Shown here piece by piece: positions 1 to 6,324 of a stretch of DNA of 16,224 nucleotides. The notes beneath the pieces were generated by a model, which was given only the letters and a program-made list of their open reading frames with translations, was not told where the DNA came from and did no database searches. The position numbers and the translations under genes were made by a program. Source of the stretch: Candidatus Parcubacteria bacterium (lineage in GTDB: Bacteria > Patescibacteriota > Minisyncoccia > JAHIHE01 > JAGLIN01); the NCBI GenBank assembly GCA_023142975.1, contig JAGLIN010000114.1, positions 1 through 16,224 of the forward strand, written 5' to 3'. Position 1 is the first letter of the stretch, and every line of letters begins with the position of its first letter.

Positions 1-107
1 ATTCTACGGTGTGATGTCTATATACATTAATTTTGAATTGTTATATCGCTTAATTTTATTTTATAATAAATTACTATTAGTGTCTATTATTATTGTTTTG
101 GAATTAC

Positions 108-127
108 GAATTATGAATCAAGAATTA
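108..127. repeat. AT-rich dispersed 20-mer, copy 1
   Basis: The 20-mer GAATTATGAATCAAGAATTA at 108-127 recurs exactly, on the opposite strand, at 8515-8534. Related GAATTA(T/C)GAAT strings occur at 6250-6321 and 7789-7808. All copies lie in intergenic DNA, next to division or secretion genes. The sequence is AT-rich, so partial matches may be chance, but an exact 20-nt match is unlikely to be. Its function is unknown. Confidence 0.6.
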
Positions 128-131
128 AGAG

Positions 132-160
132 TTGACTTCTAACTTCAAAAGTTGTATTCT
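132..160 (+). promoter_or_regulatory. putative sigma70-type promoter of lepB
   Basis: TTGACT at 132-137 (5 of 6 to the -35 consensus) is followed after 17 nt by TATTCT at 155-160 (4 of 6 to the -10 consensus). It sits about 44 nt upstream of the lepB start. A small inverted repeat, AACTTCA (141-147) with TGAAGTT (160-166), overlaps the spacer and -10 and could be an operator or simply chance. The call rests on sequence matching alone. Confidence 0.45.
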
Positions 161-203
161 GAAGTTATTGTCGGGAATTTTAAAATTTAATTTTAATAAA
201 TAA

Positions 204-836
204 ATGTTAGAAGATAAAATAATAGAAAATAGCGATTCAGAAAACAAGGAGAAAAATAAGTCGTTTTTTTCTGAAATAAAAGATTTTTCATTGGAAACAG
301 TAAAAATTGTTGTGATAAGTCTAATCGTGATAGTTGCTATCAGAACCTATGTGATGCAGCCGTTTTTCGTGAGCGGAAAAAGCATGGAGCCGAATTTTCA
401 CGATGGCGATTATTTAATTGTTGACGAAATAAGTTATCGGCTTGACGAGCCAAAACGAGGCGACGTTATTATTTTTCGCTATCCAAAAAATACGAAGGAG
501 TTTTTTATTAAAAGAATAGTTGGCTTACCTGGAGAGAGAGTAGAAATAAAAGACAGTGGAATAACTATTTATAATAACGAAAATCAAGAGGGGATGACAC
601 TTGATGAGGATGTTTATATTCCATTAGATACCAAAACAACTGGTAGTTACGATACGATTCTCAAAGATGATGAGTATTATGTTTTGGGCGACAACAGAAA
701 CGCCAGCGCCGATTCGCGTATCTGGGGAGTATTAGAAGAGCATTTTATAATTGGCAAGGCATGGATCAGAGCGTGGCCAGTTGGAGATTTTTCAGTGTTT
801 GAAGGAGTGGAATATGAAATTGGGAATATAGAATAA
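204..836 (+). CDS. lepB: signal peptidase I
   Basis: This membrane-anchored serine protease (S26 family) removes signal peptides from exported preproteins on the outer face of the cytoplasmic membrane. The 210-aa protein has a short cytoplasmic N-terminus and one membrane segment at about 34-50. Box B is SGKSMEP (57-63), with the catalytic Ser at 60. The catalytic Lys is 103 in IKRIVGLPGE (102-111). Box E is GDNRNASADSR (162-172). All catalytic-dyad motifs are intact and the length is normal for single-anchor bacterial LepB. The ATG at 204 follows an AT-rich leader without a Shine-Dalgarno site, as for most genes here. A promoter-like sequence lies at 132-160. The gene stands alone, with a repeat element starting 7 nt after its stop. 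It would process Sec substrates of the cell; the anchored proteins at 10090-15474 may keep their N-terminal helix instead of being cleaved. Confidence 0.97.
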   Translation: MLEDKIIENSDSENKEKNKSFFSEIKDFSLETVKIVVISLIVIVAIRTYVMQPFFVSGKSMEPNFHDGDYLIVDEISYRLDEPKRGDVIIFRYPKNTKEFFIKRIVGLPGERVEIKDSGITIYNNENQEGMTLDEDVYIPLDTKTTGSYDTILKDDEYYVLGDNRNASADSRIWGVLEEHFIIGKAWIRAWPVGDFSVFEGVEYEIGNIE

Positions 837-843
837 GACAAGC

Positions 844-1041
844 TGTTATTCTGAACTTGTTTCAGAATCTACTAAGTATTACACTGTTTTATCCTATAAA
901 TCACAAAACATTTTAATTAAACTGAAAACACAATTACGATATTTAAAAATAATTGCGCTTGCATTGTAGATGAAAGATTATTTTTAAAAAGGTATATTAA
1001 ACCTAAAATGGCAAAGATCCTGAAACAAGTTTAGGATGACA
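844..1041. repeat. MITE-like element with hairpin terminal inverted repeats
   Basis: The 27-nt left end (844-870) and right end (1015-1041) are inverted copies that match at 23 of 27 positions. Each end is itself a hairpin. The left is ATTCTGAA-cttgt-TTCAGAAT; the reverse complement of the right is ATCCTAAA-cttgt-TTCAGGAT. One stem pair changed from T-A to C-G with both partners altered, while another position is uncompensated. The roughly 144-nt interior is AT-rich with no ORF. No transposase is present, so this would be a non-autonomous element or a BIME-like inverted pair of REP-type hairpins. The right end supplies a spurious upstream ATG (1036) for the next gene. Confidence 0.7.
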
Positions 1042-1062
1042 AATTTTTTAACAAAAATCATT

Positions 1063-1596
1063 ATGAACATAGTCGCAATCTGCGGGAGTCCGCGGAGAGG
1101 AAATACGGAATTTGTGTTGAGGAGAATTTTAACAAAAGCTGAAGAACTTGGATCAAGTTCCGAACTTGTTTTGTTGCGAGAAAAAAGAATAGAGTTTTGT
1201 GATGGATGTTTGAGTTGTGATTCTATCGGGAAATGTAAGATCAGGGATGATATGCAGCTTATTTATCCAAAACTTGGAGAAGCTGATTTAATAATTTTTG
1301 GAAGTCCAACTTATTTTGATTGTGTAACTGGGTTAATGAAAAACTTTTTAGATCGTTTACATTCTAATTACAAAAAAGTTTTAAAAGATAAAAAATTCGT
1401 TTTTATAACAGTTGGTCAAGCAGATATGGAATCTTTAAATAAGACAATAAAATATGTTGAGAATTTTTCTGATATTGTAAAAATGTTTATGATGGGTGAT
1501 TTGGGTTTGATTGCGAAAAATCCTCAAGACATAGAAAACGATCCAGATAAAATAAAAAAAATAGATGAGTTTACGGAAGGATTAGTTAGTGAGTAA
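1063..1596 (+). CDS. flavodoxin-fold NADPH-dependent FMN reductase / iron-sulfur flavoprotein-like protein
   Basis: This 177-aa protein belongs to the FMN_red (flavodoxin-like) family of soluble redox enzymes, which bind FMN and transfer electrons to varied acceptors. The phosphate-binding loop GSPRRGNT lies at residues 8-15, and GSPTYFD, the second flavin-contact loop, follows in the middle of the chain. Between them is a compact cysteine cluster, CDGCLSCDSIGKC, with spacing C-X2-C-X2-C-X5-C (Cys 46, 49, 52, 58). That fits the 4Fe-4S motif of archaeal-type iron-sulfur flavoproteins, and the following DDM is usual there. I start at ATG 1063 because family members begin directly with the first beta strand. 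The in-frame ATG at 1036 lies inside the repeat element ending at 1041. The gene is monocistronic between repeats. The substrate cannot be told from sequence. Confidence 0.85.
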   Translation: MNIVAICGSPRRGNTEFVLRRILTKAEELGSSSELVLLREKRIEFCDGCLSCDSIGKCKIRDDMQLIYPKLGEADLIIFGSPTYFDCVTGLMKNFLDRLHSNYKKVLKDKKFVFITVGQADMESLNKTIKYVENFSDIVKMFMMGDLGLIAKNPQDIENDPDKIKKIDEFTEGLVSE

Positions 1597-1720
1597 AGAG
1601 TAAATGGACAATTTTATTTGTTTAAGACTTTTTCGTTTTGTGTTATTACCGCGGAGGCGGGAATCTAGTTTATCTCAATAAATAATATTTTTTGTATAGT
1701 TCTATCAAGTGAGACTTACT

Positions 1721-1772
1721 GGATCCCAGACATTTTTTTATAAAGCTTCGCTTTTAGAAAAAAATTCTGGGA
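1721..1772. repeat. intergenic hairpin
   Basis: TCCCAGA (1724-1730) pairs with TCTGGGA (1766-1772). The intervening sequence folds further, through a T-rich/A-rich stem and TAAAGC-ttc-GCTTTT around 1741-1756, giving a long imperfect hairpin of about 50 nt. GGATCCCAGA...TCTGGGATGAC resembles the widespread type of bacterial intergenic palindrome. No T-run follows, so it is not a convincing terminator. It lies 61 nt upstream of hisS. Confidence 0.5.
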
Positions 1773-1832
1773 TGACAATTCCAAATTTTACTTTCTAACT
1801 TTACAAACTTTATAACTTTTAACTTAACTCTT

Positions 1833-3158
1833 ATGCCTCGTTTAAAAAAACAAAATATAATAAAAAGACCAAGAAAAAGAGCAATCCCATTGCAGACCGT
1901 AAAGGGGATGCGGGATATTTTGCCGACCGAGCAATTTATCTGGGAACATATTTTAAATAAAAGCAAAAAGCTGTGTGATGATTTCGGGTTTAGAAAAATT
2001 GATATTCCGATTTTAGAATATTCCGAATTATTTAAAAGAGGAGTGGGGCAGACCACTGATATAGTGGAAAAAGAAATGTTTTCTTTTGAAACGCGGGGAG
2101 GAGATAAAGTTTCCCTGAGACCGGAAGGAACAGCGGGAATTGCCAGGGCGTATATCCAAAATGGAATGAGCAGATGGACACAGCCGGTAAAGCTTTATCA
2201 AGAAGGTTCGATGTTTCGTTATGAAAATCCGCAGGAAGGTAGATATAGGGAATTCCACCATTTCGGTTTTGAAATCTTTGGAGACGGATGCCCGGCAATT
2301 GACGCGCAAGTAATTTATTTGGCTTGGAAAATATTTCAAAAAATAGGAGTTAAGAATTTGGCGATTCAAATTAATAGTATTGGATGTAGCGAGTGCAGGC
2401 CAAATTATAAGAATCTTCTCACTGATTATTATGAGATGAAAATAAATAAGTTATGCGTTGATTGCAGAAAAAGATTAACGAAAAATCCATTGCGTCTTTT
2501 GGATTGCAAAGAAGACAAATGCATGCAGGTCGCTTCGTCAGCGCCGCAAATTATTGATCATCTCTGCGGGGATTGCCATGATCATTTCAAAAACACGCTT
2601 GAATTTTTAGACGAGCTTGAACTTCCTTATGTTTTAAATTCAAATCTTGTTCGCGGTCTGGATTATTATACAAGAACAGTGTTTGAAATTTGGTCAAGTG
2701 ATTCCGATTCATTGGGCAGACAATCTTCTCTGGGCGGCGGAGGGAGATATGATGATTTAATTGGAGTTTTGGGCGGAGGAGATGTTCCGGCTGTCGGATT
2801 TGCTTTTGGAGTTGAAAGAGTAGTAAAGAAACTATTGAGCGGCAAAATAAGTTTAGATAAAAAAAATACTAAACAAGTTTTTCTTGTTCAGTTGGGAGAT
2901 ACTGCTAAAAAGAAAGCCCTAAAACTTTTTGACAAATTAATAGATAGCAAGGTTTCAGTTGGAGAATCGCTTGGTCGCGGAAGCATAAAATCACAATTAA
3001 AAATAGCGAACAGATTTAGTTCAAAGTTCGCTTTAATTATCGGACAAAAAGAAGCTTTGGATGGTACTGTGATTATTAGGGATATGGAAAGCGGAATTCA
3101 GGAAGTTATAACGATGGATAAAGTGGTGGGGGAAGTGAAGAGGAGATTGAAGAAGTAA
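1833..3158 (+). CDS. hisS: histidine--tRNA ligase (HisRS)
   Basis: This cytosolic class II aminoacyl-tRNA synthetase charges tRNA-His. The 441-aa protein has the full catalytic core. LRPEGT lies at 95-100, and motif 2 is FRYENPQEGR...FGFEIFG (128-150). The histidine-specific signatures are LVRGLDYYTR (272-281) and GGGGRYDD (301-308), and motif 3 is VGFAFGVERV (321-330). The insertion domain at about 185-250 contains several Cys pairs and the typical NPLRLLDCK (218-226). The anticodon-binding alpha/beta domain spans about 348-441. A basic N-terminal tail of about 20 residues precedes the conserved QTVKGMRDILP. No Shine-Dalgarno site is seen before ATG 1833. The HIT gene follows after 10 nt, probably in one transcript. 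Confidence 0.97.
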   Translation: MPRLKKQNIIKRPRKRAIPLQTVKGMRDILPTEQFIWEHILNKSKKLCDDFGFRKIDIPILEYSELFKRGVGQTTDIVEKEMFSFETRGGDKVSLRPEGTAGIARAYIQNGMSRWTQPVKLYQEGSMFRYENPQEGRYREFHHFGFEIFGDGCPAIDAQVIYLAWKIFQKIGVKNLAIQINSIGCSECRPNYKNLLTDYYEMKINKLCVDCRKRLTKNPLRLLDCKEDKCMQVASSAPQIIDHLCGDCHDHFKNTLEFLDELELPYVLNSNLVRGLDYYTRTVFEIWSSDSDSLGRQSSLGGGGRYDDLIGVLGGGDVPAVGFAFGVERVVKKLLSGKISLDKKNTKQVFLVQLGDTAKKKALKLFDKLIDSKVSVGESLGRGSIKSQLKIANRFSSKFALIIGQKEALDGTVIIRDMESGIQEVITMDKVVGEVKRRLKK

Positions 3159-3168
3159 ATTAAAAACT

Positions 3169-3495
3169 ATGTCGTGTATTTTTTGCAAAATTATAAAAAA
3201 AGGAATTCCTGCTGAGGTTGTTTTTGAGAATGAAGATGTGATTGCGTTTAAAGACATAAAGCCGATTGCCCCTGTTCATATTGTGATTATTCCTAAAAGG
3301 CACATCGCTTCTGTTGTTAATTTGAAAGAAGAAGACGAAATATTGATGGGCAAATTAATAATGACTGCGAAAAAAATCGCTGATGATTTAAAAATTTCCG
3401 AAAAAGGATATAAACTTTTGATTAGAGTCGGTCGCGGGGGAGGGCAGGAAGTTGATCATATTCATTTGCATTTGCTGAGTGGAGGTAATGCGTAA
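3169..3495 (+). CDS. HIT family (histidine triad) nucleotide-binding protein
   Basis: This small cytosolic HINT-branch protein is expected to hydrolyse nucleotide-phosphoramidate or adenylylated substrates; the physiological substrate is unknown. The 108-aa length matches the family. The N-terminal CIFCKI (3-8) is typical, and its two Cys may join histidines in binding zinc, as in some HINT proteins. The histidine triad HIHLH is at 97-101, with His99 the expected nucleophile, preceded by the conserved GGGQEVDH segment. It lies 10 nt after hisS, an arrangement common in small-genome bacteria and consistent with removing adenylylated by-products of aminoacylation, although that link is only inference. 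Confidence 0.95.
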   Translation: MSCIFCKIIKKGIPAEVVFENEDVIAFKDIKPIAPVHIVIIPKRHIASVVNLKEEDEILMGKLIMTAKKIADDLKISEKGYKLLIRVGRGGGQEVDHIHLHLLSGGNA

Positions 3496-3527
3496 CATAA
3501 TAATTTCTATTCAACTTTAGTTGAGGA

Positions 3528-3596
3528 TTCGTGAGGTTTTAACCTCGCGAAATTTAATTTGACAAGATTAATCTTGGAAAGTTAAAACCTCACGAA
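3528..3596. repeat. intergenic inverted-repeat element with nested palindrome
   Basis: TTCGTGAGGTTTTAAC (3528-3543) is perfectly inverted at 3581-3596 (16 of 16). The left arm also forms its own hairpin with the adjacent AACCTCGCGAA (3541-3551), with a single G-T wobble. The 37-nt interior holds a perfect 14-nt palindrome, CAAGATTAATCTTG (3563-3576). There is no T-run, so it is not an intrinsic terminator. It lies between the hisS-HIT pair and the rpsU promoter region. A related but degenerate palindrome occurs at 13405-13423. Confidence 0.7.
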
Positions 3597-3679
3597 CCGT
3601 GCGCCAAAGTGCCGTAGAAAATTTCATAGCAAGTCCGAATATAAGATTGTGTTTTGTGTTGCAGGTTATACAATTTATC

Positions 3680-3707
3680 TTGCTAAATCTCATTTCCATG
3701 CTATACT
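3680..3707 (+). promoter_or_regulatory. putative promoter of the rpsU operon
   Basis: TTGCTA (3680-3685, 4 of 6 to -35) and TATACT (3702-3707, 5 of 6 to -10) are separated by 16 nt. They lie about 50 nt upstream of the rpsU ATG and downstream of the 3528-3596 repeat. This fits a transcript start for rpsU and the genes behind it. The call is based on the consensus match only. Confidence 0.5.
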
Positions 3708-3744
3708 AATCTTAGTTAATTTAATTAAAAATAAATAGAAAGTT

Positions 3745-3753
3745 GAAGGTGAT
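3745..3753 (+). promoter_or_regulatory. strong Shine-Dalgarno site of rpsU
   Basis: GAAGGTGAT contains AGGTGAT, seven contiguous bases complementary to the usual 16S rRNA 3' end (ATCACCT). It ends 4 nt before ATG 3758, which places the anti-SD pairing at normal spacing. It fixes the start at 3758 rather than the TTG at 3743. It is the only strong Shine-Dalgarno site I find upstream of any gene in this window. Confidence 0.8.
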
Positions 3754-3757
3754 ATCT

Positions 3758-3997
3758 ATGATAGAAGTAAAAAGAAAAGACAATGAAAGCACGGGAAGTT
3801 TGCTAAGGCGTTTTTCTAAAAAAATTCAATTAAGCGGCTTGCTCTTGCAGGCAAGAAGTTCTCGATTTAGAGACAAGGTTAAAAGCAGGACAGAAAGAAG
3901 AAAGAATGCTCTGAGAAAGAACGAAATTGTGGCTGAGAAAGAATACCAAAGAAAAATCGGCAAACTTGAAGACGATTTCAAACAACGCAGAAGGTAG
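3758..3997 (+). CDS. rpsU: 30S ribosomal protein bS21
   Basis: bS21 sits on the small-subunit platform next to the anti-Shine-Dalgarno end of 16S rRNA and aids initiation. The protein is 79 aa from ATG 3758. It shows the family pattern: an N-terminal beta strand IEVKRKDNES, the conserved GSLLRRFSKKIQ segment, and a highly basic helical C-terminus ending in QRRR. It is slightly longer than the roughly 70-aa enterobacterial protein, through an extended charged helix. The Shine-Dalgarno site at 3745-3753 decides the start. It is the first gene of a tight run (rpsU, yqeY-like, unknown, ybeY, dgkA). In Bacteroidota a strong SD on rpsU permits autoregulation by bS21; the same may apply here, which is inference. 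Confidence 0.95.
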   Translation: MIEVKRKDNESTGSLLRRFSKKIQLSGLLLQARSSRFRDKVKSRTERRKNALRKNEIVAEKEYQRKIGKLEDDFKQRRR

Positions 3998-4018
3998 TTC
4001 TGTTAGTTGTTTTTATTT

Positions 4019-4468
4019 ATGCAAATGAATTTAAAAGAACAAATTGAAAACGATCTAAAAAGTTCAATGAAAAGCGGCGATAATACTGTTCGCGGTGTTT
4101 TGAGGATGTTATTTTCGGATCTTAAAAATGTTGAAATAAATGAGAGAAAGGAAATAAGCGATGAAAAAATAATTGAGATTATCAAAAAAAATATCAAAAG
4201 CCGAAAGGATTCTGTTGAGCAATATACGAAAGGCAATCGCAAAGATTTAGCAAGTCAGGAAGAAAAGGAATTAGAAATCCTGGAAAAATATATGCCGGAG
4301 CAAATGGGAGAAGATGAAATTAGAAAAATAGTTGTTGATATTGTCAGTAAATCAGAAGCGGTTAGCGCTTCTGATTTTGGTAGAATTATGGGAGCGGTGA
4401 TGAAGGAAATTGGTGGGAATGTGGATGGGAATTTGGTTGGGGGGATTGTGAGGGAAGAATTAAAATAA
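4019..4468 (+). CDS. GatB/YqeY domain-containing protein
   Basis: This is a small protein of the YqeY family, related to the tail domain of GatB (the amidotransferase subunit that binds tRNA). Its exact role is unknown, but a link to tRNA or transamidation is assumed from the fold. The protein is about 149 aa, the usual size. It starts with LKEQIENDLKSSMKSGD, continues with VLRMLFSDLKN, and has the typical LEKYMPEQMGEDEI and a GRIMGAVMKEIGG segment near the C-terminus. Three in-frame starts exist: TTG 4007, ATG 4019 and ATG 4025. I take ATG 4019 as the first ATG; ATG 4025 aligns equally well with the family. There is no Shine-Dalgarno site. It lies 21 nt after rpsU, a common neighbour of yqeY. 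Confidence 0.92.
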   Translation: MQMNLKEQIENDLKSSMKSGDNTVRGVLRMLFSDLKNVEINERKEISDEKIIEIIKKNIKSRKDSVEQYTKGNRKDLASQEEKELEILEKYMPEQMGEDEIRKIVVDIVSKSEAVSASDFGRIMGAVMKEIGGNVDGNLVGGIVREELK

Positions 4469-4478
4469 TTTTGAAATT

Positions 4479-5360
4479 ATGAGTCAACAAAACAAACATC
4501 AAATAAATACTTTGCCAAATAATAGCAAATTAAATATTTGGATAATTATATTAACAATAATTTTTTGCTTTATGGTTAGTGGTGGAGTTTACTTTTGGCA
4601 AAAAACAGTCTTTAATATCTCGCAAAATAAACTACAAAATTATATAGAAAATTTAGAAAATCAATTATCTCAATCCAATAAAATAAATGAAAATCTTAAA
4701 CAGACTAATTACTCTCAGGCACAAAAAATAATTCGCGAAATTAAACCATGGGAAACTAATGATGATAATTCTGTTTGTATAATGAAAAAAAATACTAATA
4801 ATGATTCTGGCATAGAATTAGATTATCATCCTAATTATGTTCAAGTTATAATAGAGTATATTCCTGATTATCCAGTTAAACAAGATGAAAATCCAAATCG
4901 AATGACTATTACAACTCAAAACGATTTATATAAAGAAAAAGAATTTATTGAAAAGGCGAAATCTGAAAGTGAGTGCACGGCTTTTTTAGGAATGTATGGA
5001 AAATCTGATAATATATATTGCCAAATTCAAGAACACGGAGATTCAAGGGGGCAATTAGAAATATATAGTTCAAGAAATGATGCAGAATGGATAACGGTTA
5101 AGTACTTATTTTATAAAGACGATTATAGAATCTCTATTTCGGCGTGCAATAATGCTCCATGTTATGCTCTTCAGCGATGGAACGGCAAAGGTGAACTTGC
5201 TGGTGATGAACAATTTATTGATGCATATATTAATAATAAGGAAATTAAAACGAATCTATATAATTATGACACCTTGGAATTTGAATCAGTTGATTTTAAA
5301 AAAATATTTGATGAATTTAAAAAAAGTATTAATTCAATAAAGTATGTGAACGGTAATTGA
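4479..5360 (+). CDS. N-terminally anchored extracytoplasmic protein of unknown function
   Basis: I do not recognise this 293-aa protein. It has a polar N-terminus of about 18 residues, one hydrophobic segment (about 19-40), then an Asn/Gln/Lys-rich stretch at about 46-85 that looks like a coiled coil. A soluble domain follows with five cysteines, starting with Cys100 and including the pair CNNAPC. The topology suggests a type II membrane protein with the C-terminal domain outside, where disulfides could form. The codons are very AT-rich. It lies 10 nt after the yqeY-like gene and 31 nt before ybeY, so it is probably co-transcribed with housekeeping genes, although it looks like a lineage-specific insertion. 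It ends with TGA. Confidence 0.8.
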   Translation: MSQQNKHQINTLPNNSKLNIWIIILTIIFCFMVSGGVYFWQKTVFNISQNKLQNYIENLENQLSQSNKINENLKQTNYSQAQKIIREIKPWETNDDNSVCIMKKNTNNDSGIELDYHPNYVQVIIEYIPDYPVKQDENPNRMTITTQNDLYKEKEFIEKAKSESECTAFLGMYGKSDNIYCQIQEHGDSRGQLEIYSSRNDAEWITVKYLFYKDDYRISISACNNAPCYALQRWNGKGELAGDEQFIDAYINNKEIKTNLYNYDTLEFESVDFKKIFDEFKKSINSIKYVNGN

Positions 5361-5391
5361 TTTTAAAAATAAATATTTTAGTATTTTATTT

Positions 5392-5823
5392 ATGCCTCTT
5401 CTAATCAAAAATTTTACCAAAAATAAACTCAACCAAAAATATCTAAATAAAATTACCGAGAAAACTTTGGAAGTTACCAAATTTAAAAAACCAGTGGAAA
5501 TAAGTTTGGTGATTACAGGAGAGAAAAGAATTAAATCTTTGAATAAGAAATATCGGAAGATAAATAAAATAACGGATGTGTTGTCTTTTGGGAATGAGGA
5601 ATTTATAAGTTTGCCTAATAAAATTATTTATTTGGGAGAGATTTTTATTTGCTATCCGCGAGCCATTAGGCAGGCGAAACAAAAAAGACATTCCGTAAAA
5701 AAAGAAACATCAATTTTATTAATTCACGGAATTTTGCATTTGTTGGGATATGACCATAAAGGCGATTATAAGGATTCGGAGATGAAGGTTTTAGAAAAAA
5801 AGATATTAACAATAGAGCGATGA
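5392..5823 (+). CDS. ybeY: endoribonuclease YbeY (rRNA maturation factor)
   Basis: YbeY is a zinc-dependent single-strand endoribonuclease needed for 16S rRNA 3'-end maturation and ribosome quality control. The 143-aa protein contains the zinc motif H-X3-H-X5-H as HGILHLLGYDH, with His112, His116 and His122. The family motif TDVLSF is at 61-66 and LGEIFIC at 81-87. The length is normal. The start at ATG 5392 follows an AT-rich leader without a Shine-Dalgarno site. Its TGA stop overlaps the ATG of the next gene (ATGA, 5820-5823), indicating translational coupling. This stop is good evidence that TGA terminates translation in this organism, because the family ends here. Confidence 0.96.
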   Translation: MPLLIKNFTKNKLNQKYLNKITEKTLEVTKFKKPVEISLVITGEKRIKSLNKKYRKINKITDVLSFGNEEFISLPNKIIYLGEIFICYPRAIRQAKQKRHSVKKETSILLIHGILHLLGYDHKGDYKDSEMKVLEKKILTIER

Positions 5824-6197
5824 CAGTATTTAGTTTCAAAAAATTTTCAAGAAGTTTTTCGCATGCGATTAGGGGATTCAAGTGTGTCTTAAAAGAACAA
5901 AATTTCAGAATTCAGATTTTGTTTTCAATTGCTGTTGTTTATTTTATTTTGTTTTTCGGGCTCAAAACTTGGGAAACAGCGGCTTTGACTATGATGATAA
6001 TTTTAGTGTTAGTCTTGGAAATTATAAATTCAATATTTGAAAGAATTATGGACATTCTAGAACCGAGAGTTCATCCGCATGCGAAGGCAATAAAAGATAT
6101 GATGGCAGCGGCAGTTTTAATCGCTTCAATTGGAGCGGTCTTCGTAGGCGCAGTAATTTTTTGGCCTTATTTTAAGGATGTCGTTAACAATTTTTAG
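5820..6197 (+). CDS. dgkA: DgkA-type diacylglycerol kinase / undecaprenol kinase
   Basis: This small integral-membrane lipid kinase phosphorylates diacylglycerol (Gram-negative DgkA) or undecaprenol (Gram-positive form); which one cannot be told from sequence. The 125-aa protein has three membrane helices at about 32-47, 52-70 and 96-115. The active-site motif E-X2-N-S-X2-E is present as EIINSIFE (67-74), followed by HPHAKAIKD (85-93) with the conserved Lys92-Asp93. It overlaps ybeY by 4 nt. Placement next to ybeY is a common bacterial arrangement. It may recycle the undecaprenyl carrier for envelope synthesis. Confidence 0.94.
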   Translation: MTVFSFKKFSRSFSHAIRGFKCVLKEQNFRIQILFSIAVVYFILFFGLKTWETAALTMMIILVLVLEIINSIFERIMDILEPRVHPHAKAIKDMMAAAVLIASIGAVFVGAVIFWPYFKDVVNNF

Positions 6198-6235
6198 GAG
6201 AATTTAGGGGGCTTTTTTATTTTGTAAAAATGAGT

Positions 6236-6241
6236 TATAAT
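6236..6241 (+). promoter_or_regulatory. possible -10 element for ftsA
   Basis: A perfect TATAAT lies 84 nt upstream of the ftsA start, in the gap after dgkA. The region 17 nt upstream is only a T-run, so no good -35 is visible. In such AT-rich DNA the match may be chance. Confidence 0.25.
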
Positions 6242-6249
6242 ACAAATAA

Positions 6250-6321
6250 TGAATCACGAATTATGAATCATGGATTTAAAATTTTAATTCATTATTCATA
6301 ATTCATTATTCATAATTCATT
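6250..6321. repeat. AT-rich GAATTATGAAT/ATTCATAATTC repeat cluster before ftsA
   Basis: The 14-mer ATTCATTATTCATA occurs twice in tandem (6287-6300, 6301-6314) and then partly (6315-6321), ending 3 nt before the ftsA ATG. The sequence just upstream (6250-6271) carries the inverse-complement type GAATCACGAATTATGAATC. The two halves could therefore pair as a long AT-only hairpin that would hold the ftsA leader. It belongs to the same string family as 108-127, 7789-7808 and 8515-8534. Confidence 0.65.
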
Positions 6322-6324
6322 CTT

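Noticed and set aside
1036..1062. Upstream ATG for the flavoprotein
   Set aside because: It lies within the right end of the repeat element, and the family begins at the following Met.
6287..6321. CRISPR-like short tandem repeat
   Set aside because: Units are 14 nt, contiguous and AT-only, with no spacers and no cas genes.
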